The notes beneath the pieces are model-generated. The model made no database searches, was not told the origin of the DNA, and was given only the letters and a program-made list of their open reading frames with translations. The translations under genes were made by a program, and so were the position numbers. A stretch of DNA of 64,000 bases from Endomychus coccineus. Taxonomy: Eukaryota > Arthropoda > Insecta > Coleoptera > Endomychidae. Of the stretch, positions 1 through 11,229 are shown piece after piece. The stretch covers positions 166,417,962 through 166,481,961 of the forward strand of contig OY294068.1 of NCBI GenBank assembly GCA_958510875.1, read 5' to 3'. Each line of letters opens with the position of its first letter. Position 1 is the stretch's first letter.

Positions 1-859
1 TTAGAAATTTCACTAATAAAGTTATTTTTTATTTAACAAAATATTACTAATTCTTTAATAAAATATTTTATTATTAAAATATTATTGTAAAATACTGTGT
101 CAAAATGTATATTCTGTCACTGCTTTCGACCAATCAGAAAAAGGTTTTCTGCCATCTAGTGATAGAATATATATCCTGACACAATATGTTACAATCTAAT
201 CTTTAATCATAGAATAGATACTTTCTAAAAGCGTGTTCGAGAAAACTTATTCCAGACAGGTATCGCATATGTTAGCGTTATACGTATAATATGAGTGTTT
301 GGTGGTATAGGAAGGAGGGTCATCCCAATGTGCTTGAATATAAACGAATCGATACACCAAAGCAATAATTTCATTATGTGTATCATTCCTGATAGATCGG
401 TGACAGATACTGGCGTTACAACTATAAAAAACAGTATTGATGGAATTTGACATCGCTTACATTCATATACGAGTAAAAATTGCCTTCTGAAATAATGATG
501 TGTTTTATTTTTGCCTTTTAGGAAGCTTTGAAGTCGAAGACATGTAGCATACCTAAACATGAAGATCTTTTATGTTTGATTAAGTTGGAATATACGCTAA
601 TATAAGATTTCGATTATTTTTATATATCTTCTCTACACACCCTACCCCTGGAACTTGGACTGATGATGCGGCATCAGGAGTGCCAATATTCATCTCAGCG
701 ACCCCGACAGCTAGGGGATCGACACTAATCTCAGTAGTTTTCGATTACTGTTTGCGTATTTGTAATATTCAAAGCAAATACTATCCTTACAGAAAATAAT
801 TATCCATTTAAATTCAGAAATAAAATACATTTCGAAAAATCGAAAGTAAAAAATATAAA
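1..859. other. No gene recognised (AT-rich)
   Basis: AT-rich sequence with only short chance reading frames on both strands. The longest, about 110 codons on the minus strand at 225-560, has no recognisable motif. The only structure seen is the small inverted repeat at 96-183, listed separately. Confidence 0.6.
96..183. repeat. Short imperfect inverted repeat
   Basis: Arms 96-121 and 158-183 (26 bp each) are reverse complements with about 4 mismatches and a 36-bp spacer. It could be a very short MITE or a chance hairpin in AT-rich DNA. No target duplication was identified. Confidence 0.4.
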
Positions 860-1362
860 ACACTCCCATACGTTCAACATACATCTGAATAACTTGACAT
901 TATTCTCATAGAACACGATTTTACAATTGCATATAAAAATAACAATAGCCTAAAACTTTTATATTCTCAACTCAAAAGTAAAATACCCAAAAGTGAAACT
1001 GCACATTGCATTTAGAAAATTCCCTGTACAGACTCAAACCAAATGTATATTGGACAAACAAAGCAAAACATAGTCGATGAATCGATGGTCACCAAAAAAC
1101 ATTCAACAGACTTAAAAATATGAGAATAACATCAAATATAAATTCAATATGCAACATTTTGAAATAATTGGAAAAAATAGGAATAGAAGATTCGAATGGT
1201 TTTGGAAATGGGGAAATGGCACATATCGAAAAAAATCGAAATTGTGTAAACGATGAGTGACATGAATAATCTTTCTAATATATACAACGCATTTTTTAAA
1301 ATTAATAACTTAGGATGATCCAGTGAAATGGAACGGTAATGCAATAGTAAACATGTAACAGG
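860..1362 (+). pseudogene. Penelope-like retroelement remnant (linker plus GIY-YIG endonuclease)
   Basis: Reading the plus strand with frameshifts gives the typical end of a Penelope-like polyprotein. A segment resembling the post-RT linker (AYKNNNSLKLLYSQLKSKIP, about 930-990) is followed by KIPC and then YIGQT (about 1048), the signature of the GIY-YIG nuclease used by these elements to nick target DNA. A few downstream residues (EMER, near 1325) may be the decayed nuclease end. Stops break the frame throughout and most of the reverse transcriptase is missing. The hAT element at 1363 cuts it at its 3' side, so the Penelope copy is older. Assignment is by motif recognition; the order of motifs makes it fairly secure. 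Confidence 0.7.
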
Positions 1363-3232
1363 CAGTGACGGCTCGTGAATTTTTGAGAGAGGAGGCTGGA
1401 CATAAAACGTTTTTGTAAAAATATACTCTATTCACAGCCTTTTAACCTTTGCACAGCAACCGTACCAGCTACTTCAATGACAAAATTAATTGTTACCCAG
1501 CAAGAACCAACGGAAGTATAGAGTTTCTCTTGGCAAAAAATTTTTTTGTTCGTTTTTTGTCTTTTATTTTTTTTTGGATTTTTAATATTTTTTCTTTTTT
1601 TTGGTATTTTTCATATTTTGTTTTTTTTATTCATTTTATTAACTTTTTTTATATATTAACGGAATTCTACGGTCTTTAGTTTGCGAAAAATGATCAATAA
1701 TATTATCAAAAAATGTATCATTTTGTTTTAAGTGTTTTGCTAAATCTTTTTCAATAGATATTAAACTAACATTGTATAAACGATTTTGGCCAATTGTATT
1801 TGGCATGTAAGTTTTAATTCGTTTGAGAGTAGAAAATGATCTCTCCACCGATGCCGACGTGACAGGAATGGTGCCTGTCAAACAAAGTAGTTTATAAAAC
1901 TGAGGTAAAACTTGTTGCAAATCATTGTCTATCATATATTTTATCATATCGGCGTGACTGTCGTACTGGCCTAAAATATCTTTATCCGAGTATATAACGC
2001 ATAATTCATTGTGGCGTGCTATTTTATCAAAAAATTTATATTTTAGAACTAAGTTATCTTAAAGTGTATTGGGGAACTCTTTTGAAAAAGATTCGAAAAA
2101 TCTTCTATTCGTCAAGTCAAAAAACTTCAATTCATGTAATCGAATCTCAATTTGACCTTTAATAGTATCTAAAATTTCATAAAAAAATTGTTTATAATGT
2201 AGTTTCTTGTCTACCAAATTATATATTTTCCTCCTTTTCGCGGGAGGAGCCTCATCAATTTTCAAATAAAATATTAAAATGAAATTCTGTATTACGGAAA
2301 CTTGAAATTTTTCCAATGAGATGTTTCAAACGATCTCTTGAATAAATTATATCAGTGAATTTATGTTGTAAAATTTGAAAAATAAGATCAGTTTGTTCAA
2401 ATATTAATTTAAATTTATCAAGAAAAAACAAACATTCTCCATTTTCTAAATAAGATTTTAAACCAACAGCAGCATTTAATGAAACCTGATCTGTTGAAAA
2501 GTCATCACTGTTTAATACAAAATCAAATGTTTCAATTAATTTGTCTTTATTTTTATGGATGGTAAATACTGCACGTGATGTAAAATTCCATCGAGTTGGA
2601 GCATTACAGGGAAATCCATGATTTTTTTTAAACTTCGTCTTGTCAATACTACTATTAGTATTAACAATGATCGATTTTGATAGTTACCTGACATTACTAA
2701 TCCTTTCAAATCCGGTGAAGGCCGTTTATTTAAAAGAAACACTTTTATCATATGTTAATCCACTAAATGGATTTTCTAAAAACCAGCAACTAACTCACTA
2801 ACACTCATTTTAAATTTACAACAGATAACAATCTAACCTTACTTCGCGTGGCGTGACAACACATAAACAAGCACTGACTGACCTACTCAGCAGTCGGCAG
2901 AACGCACGTGTCGTATTTCATAGATTGCGAGCGGTTGCCGCAGGCTAGCCTCCAGAGGGTGTTGCCATTTTCGCTGATTTACCCAGTTGGCAAACGGACT
3001 GGTCGGAAAAACGGCAACTGCGTTGAACAACACATGCTCAGCGTTTGAGATATATAGAGAGTCTAGCCTCACTGGCACTGTTGCCAGATCAAAAATAACT
3101 ACTGAGAACGGGGAATTAATTGTAAAATTTTAAAAATTATCAGAGAAACAGGAAATAAAATGGAGAATGATCATTACGATAAATTGGTGAGTAGGCTGAG
3201 CCTCCTTAGCCTCCTTCGAGGAGCCGCCACTG
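1363..3232 (-). mobile_element. hAT DNA transposon, internally deleted, with perfect 8-bp TSD
   Basis: The terminal inverted repeats begin CAGTGRCGGCTC and end GAGCCGCCACTG. The element is flanked by a perfect 8-bp direct repeat GTAACAGG at 1355-1362 and 3233-3240, the duplication length expected of hAT transposases. Total length is 1870 bp. The transposase remnant runs on the minus strand. A second copy of the same family lies at 50531-52856 in the opposite orientation and retains more of the N-terminal coding region. The catalytic core is absent, so this copy would be non-autonomous. Confidence 0.92.
1639..2809 (-). pseudogene. ZMYM1-like hAT transposase, deleted and frameshifted
   Basis: Coding remnant of the hAT at 1363-3232, reading right to left. 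Three pieces are seen. An N-terminal stretch with KRPSPDLKGLVMSGNYQNRS (2751-2536) is joined directly to a piece resembling the region after the catalytic core. A middle fragment covers 2316-2059. The C-terminal hAT dimerisation domain (1947-1639) contains TSASVERSFSTLKRIKTYM. Compared with the copy at 50.5 kb, the zinc-finger region after NRS is missing here, and the DDE core is missing from both. Stops lie at several places, so no functional protein is expected. In intact family members this protein excises and reinserts the element and dimerises through the C-terminal domain. Confidence 0.85.
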
Positions 3233-3240
3233 GTAACAGG

Positions 3241-5764
3241 TAATATTTACTGCATAATAGACATTCATCCAATAAGTGCCACATCTGTCAAACAGGAAGA
3301 CGATTAAGCAAACCCACTGTGCAAACTGATTTCAGTCAGAATGAGTCAGTACAGAAAAATTTAGTCAAGTAAGTAAATTAAATATAATCTTTCAAAATGT
3401 TATCATACACATAAAAGAAATCATTCGGTCTGTACTCAAAAAGAAAGATAAAAGCTTCAAATATGTCCACAAGAGATTAATTTATTTTGTAAACTAATCA
3501 CTTAGTTAACTTGTTTATAATTGTAATGTTTACATAATATGAAATCTGACATTTTATTCCTATATCATATACATACATCTAATTATTAAAATTATATTCC
3601 TTTAGAACAAAGTACAATTTTTTTTTTAAAATGTCGAAATCCTAAATGAGTCGAATGTTAATTTTGTTTCATTGAGATCTAAAGTTGAAAATTGCTGGGA
3701 AACCTAAGAAAACGCACACCTCAATTTGAATAAGACAGCAGCAAAAGAAAAAATTGAACAATTATTTAACCAACACATTTGCATAATCATGTTTAAAGAT
3801 GTTATCCCGAATACCATAAGTAGAAATATTTTTGAATGGGGGGGGGGATTTCCTACTCAACACTTAATGTGTTTTATCAACACTTATATAATATGGAATG
3901 TTCAAGCTAAGAAATGTCCACTAAAATGCATTAGCGTGCCAGGTTTACGTATTTTTACCATTTTTTTGTTACTACTTTGAACCGACTTTTTTCCAGCATC
4001 TTAGTCACCGTCATGTCAGAACAAAATTGATCCGGTTTCTGGAAATAATTGTTTCTACTAGTCCTCAACTGTTGTCTTCATTTCAGTAAGTAGGAAATTT
4101 CGAAATTCAGAGCCCTATTTATGAGAGATCTTCAATAGTGGAGTATACTAGGTGACAAAAGAGCCATTGGAAACGAAAAGTTAGAAAAATAATCATTATG
4201 GCATTTGGAAGAAAAATGCGAAAATAACTTTCAGTTGAATCGAAAGTGTATTTACTGTCCAAATATTTCTACATGCAGAATAAAAAATACAGTAGAAAAT
4301 ATGATATTCAATTTTAAATATCTCATTGTAAAGGAACATGTGGAAAATATACATCGTGGCATTCAACCATGTTAATTTTCGTAAATGATTAAATGGCGAC
4401 TTGTACCATATGTTAGTGAACACTCGGTATTTTTAAAATTAGGCATTTCAAGGGTGGGTGATGTGTTTATTCGTAATTTGTAGGTATTTATTGCGAAAAA
4501 CAAGCTTCAACTGTACTTAATATTTCTTTAACAACAAGTTCAGTGAAAAAAATTATAGTAATGCAATTATTATAATTTATTTTACGATTTTATCTCCGAA
4601 ATGAGATAACTAGTCAACAAATCGACTATTTATAGTGCTCCTGAACGTAAGAAAATCCAGGGTGTTAACTGATTTCGTTAATTTATCTTTTATTTCAACT
4701 AATTATTTCCGAGTAACTTGATACACTATTCCCTCCTTCTAAATAGACTCCGAATAATTCAAGTATATTATTTGTCTCATCTATTTTCATACCTATTTCC
4801 AACTAATACTATACATTTAAACTTTAATTTGAGCACTTTTCACCACACTTCACAAGTTATTTATAGTACCTATTACCCACCGAAAACACTTGTGATTCAC
4901 TTCTCACATTGATGTATGGACTAATTGAATATTAATCTAATTCGAAATCAAATGTACCGAATAAAGACCAACGCCCGACAAATGAACAGCAAGCTCTGAA
5001 AGAACCAACCATATATAATATAAAACATAAACAACTGCACATCGCGCGCGAATGGCGTCTCACCACAGCTTTTACTTAAGTTATGCACACATATGCATAT
5101 ATTTAAAGGTTCGTAATGACAGTCGAGACTAAGTTGGCATTGCCTTATACGCGCCACAGCCTTAAAATAACTCACTAATTGAGACAGTTGCCTTAATGCA
5201 AGTCGTGTGACCTGAAGGAAAGCACTCTTCTGTTTTATCTTCAGAATTATTTAAAAGTCGTGTACTGGTACTTGTTTACATTGCCTGAGTGCGACTGCAG
5301 TTTATAATGTCAAGTAAATACGATATAGATAAGTTAATCGAATGCAGGAAATGGACTAATATTTTTTATTGATACACAATAATCAAGCCAAATAACCTCA
5401 CATTCTAATTTGTCGTAATGCAGCATAAATACAGTTAGGTCGAGAAACGAGCTTCCCTAAGTATAGCGTTTTATAAAATATAATCTAAGAAATAAAAAGG
5501 TAAAACGAAAATTTACGTACCTACTGTCCGTTCCAAAGGAATGGGAGTTGAAAACGATACATGCCGTTGTTTTTAATGAATAGTTTTAGCATTCATGGTT
5601 ACTATATTTTCGTCTATACGTACGTTTCAGGCTCATGTCTACCATTAAAAGACGTTTGAAAACTAATTCACTTCCACTAAATCTATACTGAAGATGATTC
5701 ACATGAAACGTGATGCAAAGTCTGTGAATAGTAGAACCGATGTACAATTATTGAGTCAAATTTA
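3241..5764. other. No gene recognised
   Basis: About 2.5 kb of AT-rich sequence between a hAT and a mariner element. Frames are short (84 codons or fewer) and without recognisable domains. There is a run of 11 G residues near 3839. At 5688-5716 there is a motif resembling Penelope pLTR/hammerhead cores (CTGAAGATG, then GAAACG 11 bases later), discussed under findings. Confidence 0.55.
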
Positions 5765-5949
5765 TACGAGGACAAGGTGAAAAGTGCCTGAACAATAAAA
5801 CAGATGGCACCACAATCAAAATCCCATGTGACATTTATGATGTGCTATATTCAACTAAAACGTGTTGGAATTTTCAGACTGCTATGTCATTCAGTTTTGT
5901 TGTTTTGACACCCATAGAAAGCAAACAACCTTGAAGATTTTTGTAAACA

Positions 5950-6811
5950 TGGAAAAAACTGATTTTCGCGTCTTGATTAAACATTATTTCTTTCGTGGAA
6001 AACGCATAAAGAAAACCAAAGCATCGCTTGTTAAACATTATGGGGACTCTTCATCATCGATTGGAACGATTCACAAGTGGTTTACTATTTTCGTTGTGGT
6101 AGTATGACCACTAAGAACGCCGAACATTCTGGTCGTCCAATTGACGTTTCAACGCCAGAAATCGTCGATAAAATCAATGATATGATATTGGACGATCGGC
6201 GAGTTAAAGTGCATTTTGCTAAAATTTTTGAATATGAGAAAGCTATCCGCTAGATGGGTACCGCATTTGCTTTCTGTTGATAACTAGCGCGACAGTGTGA
6301 CAACTAGAAGAGGTGTTCAAGCGCGATAAGAAGGACTTTTTGCGCCGTTTCGTAAGCGTGGACGAAACATGGATCTATCACAATACACCAGAGACCACTG
6401 AACAGTCGGAACAGTGGAATTGTCCTGGCAAATCGAAGGCGAAAAAGGACAAAGTTGGTTTATCGGCCAACAAAGTCATGGCTACAGTTTTTTGGGATGC
6501 ACACGATATCGTCCTTATTCATTACCTTGAAAAGGCAGAGCTGTTGGATCGATTCGACGGCGATTTGGCGGCCGCATTTGGCAAAGAAAAAAGTGCTCTT
6601 CCACCAGGACAACTCACCGGCCACAGGTCCGCAGTCACAATAGTAAAATTGCATGAATTGCGCTACGGATTGGTTCGTCATCCACCATATTCTCGAGATT
6701 TGCCCCCCTGCGATTTTTAACTATTTCTAAACTTGAAGAAATAGGTATTTTGAAGGATTGCCGAAATCCTATTATTAAGAAAAAATTTGAAAATGGTATG
6801 ACGTTTTGAGT
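5950..6811 (+). pseudogene. Mariner transposase, frameshifted
   Basis: The start MEKTDFRVLIKHYFFRGK matches the N-terminal HTH of mariner transposases (the copy at 25683, minus, begins MEKSEFDILIKHYFLRGK). The frame breaks near 6088, apparently by loss of one base, and continues as CGSMTTKNAEHSGRP in the next frame. The first catalytic block reads VDETWIYH (about 6358). The second block (FHQDNSP, about 6598) is in another frame, and the third reads HPPYSRDLPPCDF (about 6680-6718) before an in-frame stop. YFEGLPKSYY follows near 6755. The protein would cut and paste the element at TA sites. Several disruptions make it inactive. Confidence 0.9.
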
Positions 6812-7450
6812 ATAATGTGAGCATTCTAAAATATATATACAAGACTAGCGGACCCGATAGACGTTGTCCTGCACGACGGTTCTGGACTAATTGTGAATTC
6901 CGAGTTCGTCGACCAATATCACCTGAAATATCAAAAGTAACCTAAATACCGACTGCAGCGCCATCTGCCGGGCTGATTTCTGAATCTTAACCATCCAGGG
7001 TTGGCTCTGGAGTAATTGTGAATTCCGAGTCCGTCGACCAATATTTCCTCCTCGTCCACGAGGACGTGCCACGGCCGGGATGATTTGTGAATCTAAACCA
7101 TCCAGGGCGCCAACCAAACGCATACAAAAAAATTCATTCAAATCGGTCCAGCCGTTCTTGTGAATGAATTTACACACACAATATGATCATGAGAAATTGA
7201 ATTGGAACTCTTTGAAGTGTAAGTTTTATTTCATAAACACCAATTGAAACACTAGGACTCCTCTCATGATGCTTACACATTCCATGAAAAAGAGGTTGAA
7301 TTCTTACTGAATCATTATAATATCTTCACTCAAATTGAGTAATTTAATGGCTCAATATACTTGTCAAACCTTCATAGTTTACTATGGGTGGGTTTTGCTT
7401 GGAAATACCTTTCTCCTCAATGCCGACAAGTTAATCGTGTTGGTGAAGCG
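6812..7450. repeat. Repeat inserted in mariner A; contains a tandem duplication of about 125 bp
   Basis: This block separates the mariner transposase body from its last codons. Within it, 6880-7000 and 7005-7107 are two similar units, each starting near TAATTGTGAATTCCGAGT and ending AACCATCCAGGG. A segment near 7136-7160 contains AATCGGTCCAGCCGTTC, a phrase common at the 3' ends of several insect non-LTR (RTE-like) retrotransposons and related SINEs. The element class is therefore an inference. The stretch 7191-7450 shows nothing recognisable. Confidence 0.55.
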
Positions 7451-7559
7451 ATAGTTTTGCAACGTGTTGCAAGGAGATTACGTTGAGAAATAAAATAAGT
7501 TTTGACCAAATAATCATTTCTTGTTTCATTTTTCAGGGACTTTTCATCTTACCCTCGTA

Positions 7560-8027
7560 GGTTAATGTGACCTATTTCCTACGAATTTACATATAATTCA
7601 TACCTGGATCAAGAACAATTATTTGCGCCAATAGCCGGCTATATGAAGTATGGAGTTAGGTTTTTATTTCATAAAGTTGATATACCTAATTCCTTATGAC
7701 TTTTTTATACGACTTTCTAGCATGGTGTTTACCAGAACAGGCACGCTTAAGAGTTAAACTGTATACTACCATCATGTAGTTATCACTTCTTCTTTGATAT
7801 CGATCAACCATAGTTTTAATGACCCCTGTTTTTCAACAAAATCACCTAAGCTTTTCTGGAAACCAATCTAAGTGGTTTTTGAGGTAGTGAATTGTTATAC
7901 TCTTGTTACAACCGAGAATATCAAAGTTGGAAGGCATGTAATCCATAATATACCGTGACATGGGAGTTGTATCTCAATTTTTAAGCTTTTCTTCGCGCTA
8001 CTGTATTCGGCAAGTAATGAAACAATA
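7560..8027. other. No feature recognised
   Basis: Spacer between mariner A and the GTF2IRD2-type hAT. It has no frame with recognisable content and no repeat structure was noticed. Confidence 0.5.
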
Positions 8028-8113
8028 GCATAGATCAGTGGTCTCCAAACTATGGTCCGCGGGCCAAAATCACCCGCTAGTGTCATCAATTCGGCCAGCG
8101 ACAGCTAATGCCT

Positions 8114-9820
8114 TATTGTTGTTGTGTTTTTTTTTTACAAATATAGGTTCTAAAGTAACTTCTAATATCAAAGCTAATAAGAAATTCACTCCAAAAAGTT
8201 CAAAGATCGTAAATGAAACGCTTTTTTTAAGCCCCATCACTGAAAATGAGGTCACAAATGAAATTAACAACTTGAAAAATTATAAAGCTGTAGGATTAGA
8301 CAATAAATAAATGCATTAACTCTCAAAAATATAAATAACTTTATAGTAGAGCCTTTAACTAATCTAATAAATTGTTCGTTTGAAAAGGGTATATTCCCAA
8401 ACTGTCTAAAAATAGCATTAGTAAAGCCATTATTTAAAAATGGAGAAAGCACAGATATGAACAATTACCGACCCATATCGTTAATCTCTAATATTGCAAA
8501 ACTTTTTGAAAAAATAATATCATCCAAAATAACAAATTTTTTAAACAATAAAAACATAATCAATGAAAACCAGTTCGGTTTCCGTCAAAATAAAAGTGCT
8601 CAAGACTCAATAGTTTCTATGACCGAACAAGTCTATGATAATATTGATAAGTCTATTCCAACACTAGCAATTTTCTTAGATTTAACTAAAGCTTTTGATA
8701 CCATCAGTCATTCACTATTATTGGAAAAAATGGAAGGATATGGGCTCCGTGGGAATGTACGAAATTTAATATGTAGTTATCTGACAAATAGATTTCAAAT
8801 TGTTCAAATAGGAAAAGAATATAGCTACCCACTACCTATTAGTTGTGGTGTCCCCCAAGGTACAGTACTCGGTCCCATTCTTTTCATTATTTACGTAAAT
8901 GATCTTTTCTGTCAGATTGATGGTATCAAAGTTATAGCATATCCTGACGATACTGTTTTAATTATACAAGCATATACATGGTTAATGGCTAAATTGGAAG
9001 CAGAGAAATACTTAAAAATAATTACTGCATGGTTAGATGCAAATTTATTAAAACTTAATGTACATAAATCGAAATTCATATGTTTTGGATCTTACATTAC
9101 CTCTCTTCCAAAAATGCAGAAACATTTAATCCACAATTTTGAATGCAATAATAACTGTTCTGAATGTTTATGTTCAAATGATGATATTGATAGAGTTGAC
9201 ACTATTAAGTATTTAGGAGTCACTATAGACAGTAAAATGAAATGGGATCAACACATACATCAACTTAGCGGACGTCTCAGAAAATTAACTTATCTATTTA
9301 GAAAATTAAAATATCTATTTGACGAACAATTAATGAAAAATGCTTATTACGCTCTTATACAATCTTTGATCACATACGGAATTTTAGCATGGGGAGGTAC
9401 ATATAAAACCAGCTTAAAGAAAGTATTTACTATTGAAAAAATGGATTATTACGTCAAAAGATTTGATAGATGATATTATAGCAGGTCAATGATTTAATTA
9501 ATTTCAGAAATATTCTATTTTTGTGAAAATCATCATTTATTTTTGTTGTTTATAACTTTACATCTCTGGCAATTTTCCTCCTTTATATTTATATTTATGT
9601 TTATATTTATATGTATAAATAAGAATATCAACTAATGTAATAAATTCTATTAATTAAGTTTACAAATTTCATATACTGTATTATATACTGCATTGATATG
9701 TACGATATAAATCTATTTCTTTGTTGTCACAGACATGTACATTATTGTACATTGTGACTGTTAAATTTCACAAACATACAAAATATCAAATGAATAAAAT
9801 TTTTTATTATTTATTATTTT
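8114..9820 (+). pseudogene. CR1/Jockey-group non-LTR retrotransposon: reverse transcriptase and 3' tail
   Basis: The reading frame begins about 8114 (upstream finger region, PITENEVTNEINNLKNYKAV), breaks with a frameshift near 8305, and then runs open to 9474 (338 codons from 8457). Visible RT blocks are NNYRPISLISNIAKLFEKII, QFGFRQNKSAQDS, LDLTKAFDTISHSLLLEKM (palm motif A), CGVPQGTVLGPILFIIYVND (motif B), YPDDT where YADDT is expected (motif C), and KYLGVTIDSKMKWDQHI. The A to P change in motif C, next to the catalytic aspartates, would by itself probably impair activity. The endonuclease domain is absent, consistent with 5' truncation. The 3' tail ends in TTATT-type repeats near 9820. It inserted into the hAT at 8036-11419. 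CR1 versus another Jockey-group clade is uncertain. Confidence 0.88.
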
Positions 9821-9959
9821 ATAAGTTGGATAAAAAGCCACAGAATGATGATAACTAGGTTTTATTTACTTGCTTAAAGCTTAATGACAAGTATAATACA
9901 CAGAAAATGTAACTTAAGCATAATAATTATCAAATAATAGAAATGGATCCCACTAACAT

Positions 9960-10862
9960 TATAAACATTATAACATATTAAATACTAATGAGATTCATGT
10001 AATTGTGATTCTCCAATAACAATAGTTTGTAGTTGTGGATCAATTTTACTTGTGCCAATTATTAAAAGAGATGCTCATCGGTTAACTTAGATCCGTAAAC
10101 ATTCTTGTGTACTTCATTTTGGAGAACGTTTTCTCACACAAGTAAGTAGTGCCAAAAACAGGAAACAGCCCACGAGTAAATTTACGCAAATTATCAAATT
10201 GAACCAGTGGAAGACTCTTATAAAATTCCAACAAAGATGAGTTTTGATATTTGTTCTTAATTATATCACAGCACTGTAAATGAATAATTTCCATATGAAG
10301 TTCCGGGGCTATGGTTTCAATGTCAATATCAAAAGGTTATTGAAAAATCTTAATTTCATTCGCAATGACATCAAAGTCTGAGAAACGAGTATCAAAATTT
10401 ATCTTCAAAGCACTCAAAGCTTCGATTGCTAAATCGACGGGAAACTCAGCGTCAGTAGTGTGGCTGAATATTTCACATGTTTAAAAATGTGTGAAACAAT
10501 TTTTACGTAAATGTAATTGAAACAGTATCATTTCCCACGTTTCGCAATTTCAATAGCCACAGGAAAGCTGGCACGAGTTGCAGCCTCTTGTTCAGTATTG
10601 TATTTCGTAAACAAAGATTGCAGCGATTACAATCCGCGCTTCAAAGCTTCAAATTTTTCTGTCCGCAAGCTTCCTGTATATTTTGAGTAATTTTGAAAAT
10701 GTGACGTTTAATGTTATATTCTTTGAGAATGGCTATGGTTTCATTGCACATCAAACATAATGCAAGTCTTACTGAACTCGATAGCGAAATATTGAAAGTT
10801 TCATTGATCTTTGAATGTTCTGCATTCATTGTCTACTTTTCGGTTCTTTTCTATACTAGTAA
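9960..10862 (-). pseudogene. GTF2IRD2-like (hAT-derived) transposase, degraded
   Basis: Read on the minus strand. The N-terminus resembles KRKVDNECRTFKDQ (about 10845), then after a frameshift LCLMCNETIAILKEYNIKRH (about 10760-10700), the zinc-finger region of GTF2IRD2/ZBED-type proteins. TEKFEALKRGL and EAATRASFPVAIEIAKRGK follow. The DDE core is largely missing. After a gap come SLLEFYKSLPLVQFDNLRKF and GTTYLCEKTFSKMKYTRM (10294-10082), the hAT C-terminal domain as found in insect proteins annotated as general transcription factor II-I repeat domain-containing protein 2-like. Several stops and frameshifts are present. It is the coding remnant of the hAT at 8036-11419, not a host transcription factor. 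Confidence 0.82.
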
Positions 10863-10897
10863 ATCACACACAAAAACAACAAGTCAAATCAAAATGC

Positions 10898-11229
10898 TGT
10901 TACGAAGATGTCTTCTAAACACGCACAAACACGTTTTAAGTAGTTACGTACTACTTTATTTCACAACAGAAAGTCGCTTCCTTCGTCTTCCCTAGACGGA
11001 CTGACTCGCGGTCGTGCCTCTAGTCTTTTTATACCCTTATTACTGCCATTTAGAAGTGATTGGAACACATCAGAACTTTCTCTAAACAACGAGATTATTC
11101 GCGAATGTTTAATCGTTACTGCGCTTTCGAAAGTTCTACTAGCGCTATCTGGTAGCGATAAAGGGTACTACCACTACCTATTTCCGCGTGTGACCACCAG
11201 GCATCGTCTCAAGTGTCGCGGTCGTAACA
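10898..11229 (-). mobile_element. Solo LTR of an LTR retrotransposon
   Basis: A 332-bp segment begins TGTTACGA and ends TCGTAACA, so both termini carry the TG...CA signature with a short inverted repeat (TGTTACG/CGTAACA). On the minus strand it holds a TATA box (GGTATAAAAAG, about 11025-11035) and, about 65-80 bp downstream, an AATAAA signal (10955-10960), the expected order of U3, R and U5. No internal retroviral-type coding region flanks it, so it is a solo LTR left by LTR-LTR recombination. I could not find a matching 4-6 bp target duplication. It lies inside the hAT at 8036-11419. BEL or Gypsy origin cannot be decided. Confidence 0.72.
11025..11035 (-). promoter_or_regulatory. TATA box of the solo LTR
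   Basis: Minus-strand GGTATAAAAAG within the LTR, upstream of an AATAAA at 10955-10960. The spacing is consistent with an LTR promoter and polyadenylation pair. Activity is not implied. Confidence 0.55.

Larger units (their letters stand above)
5767..7557 (+). mobile_element. Mariner transposon A, interrupted by another repeat
   Basis: The left end CGAGGACAAGGTGAAAAG and the right end CTTTTCATCTTACCCTCG are imperfect inverted repeats flanked by TA at 5765-5766 and 7558-7559, the target duplication of Tc1/mariner elements. The two other mariner copies (24616-25866 and 38720-38955) share these ends. The transposase starts at 5950. Its last codons lie near 7460-7493, separated from the rest by an insertion of about 640 bp (6812-7450). 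Without it the element would be about 1.15 kb, near the usual size of mariners. Confidence 0.88.

Noticed and set aside
225..560. 111-codon minus-strand frame near the left edge
   Set aside because: No motif, atypical composition and no supporting context; likely chance in AT-rich DNA.
1449..1679. Phenylalanine-rich frame next to the hAT C-terminus (and its counterpart at 52541-52750)
   Set aside because: Arises from a poly-T/poly-A rich non-coding tail present in both hAT copies; not a protein.
2887..3078. 63-codon minus-strand frame inside the hAT end
   Set aside because: Lies in the non-coding subterminal region of the transposon and is not conserved as a frame in the second copy.
3280..3372. 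Possible host exon (ORF ending in AAG followed by GTAAGTAAATTA)
   Set aside because: A consensus splice donor alone is weak evidence; the peptide has no recognisable homology and no acceptor or partner exon was found.
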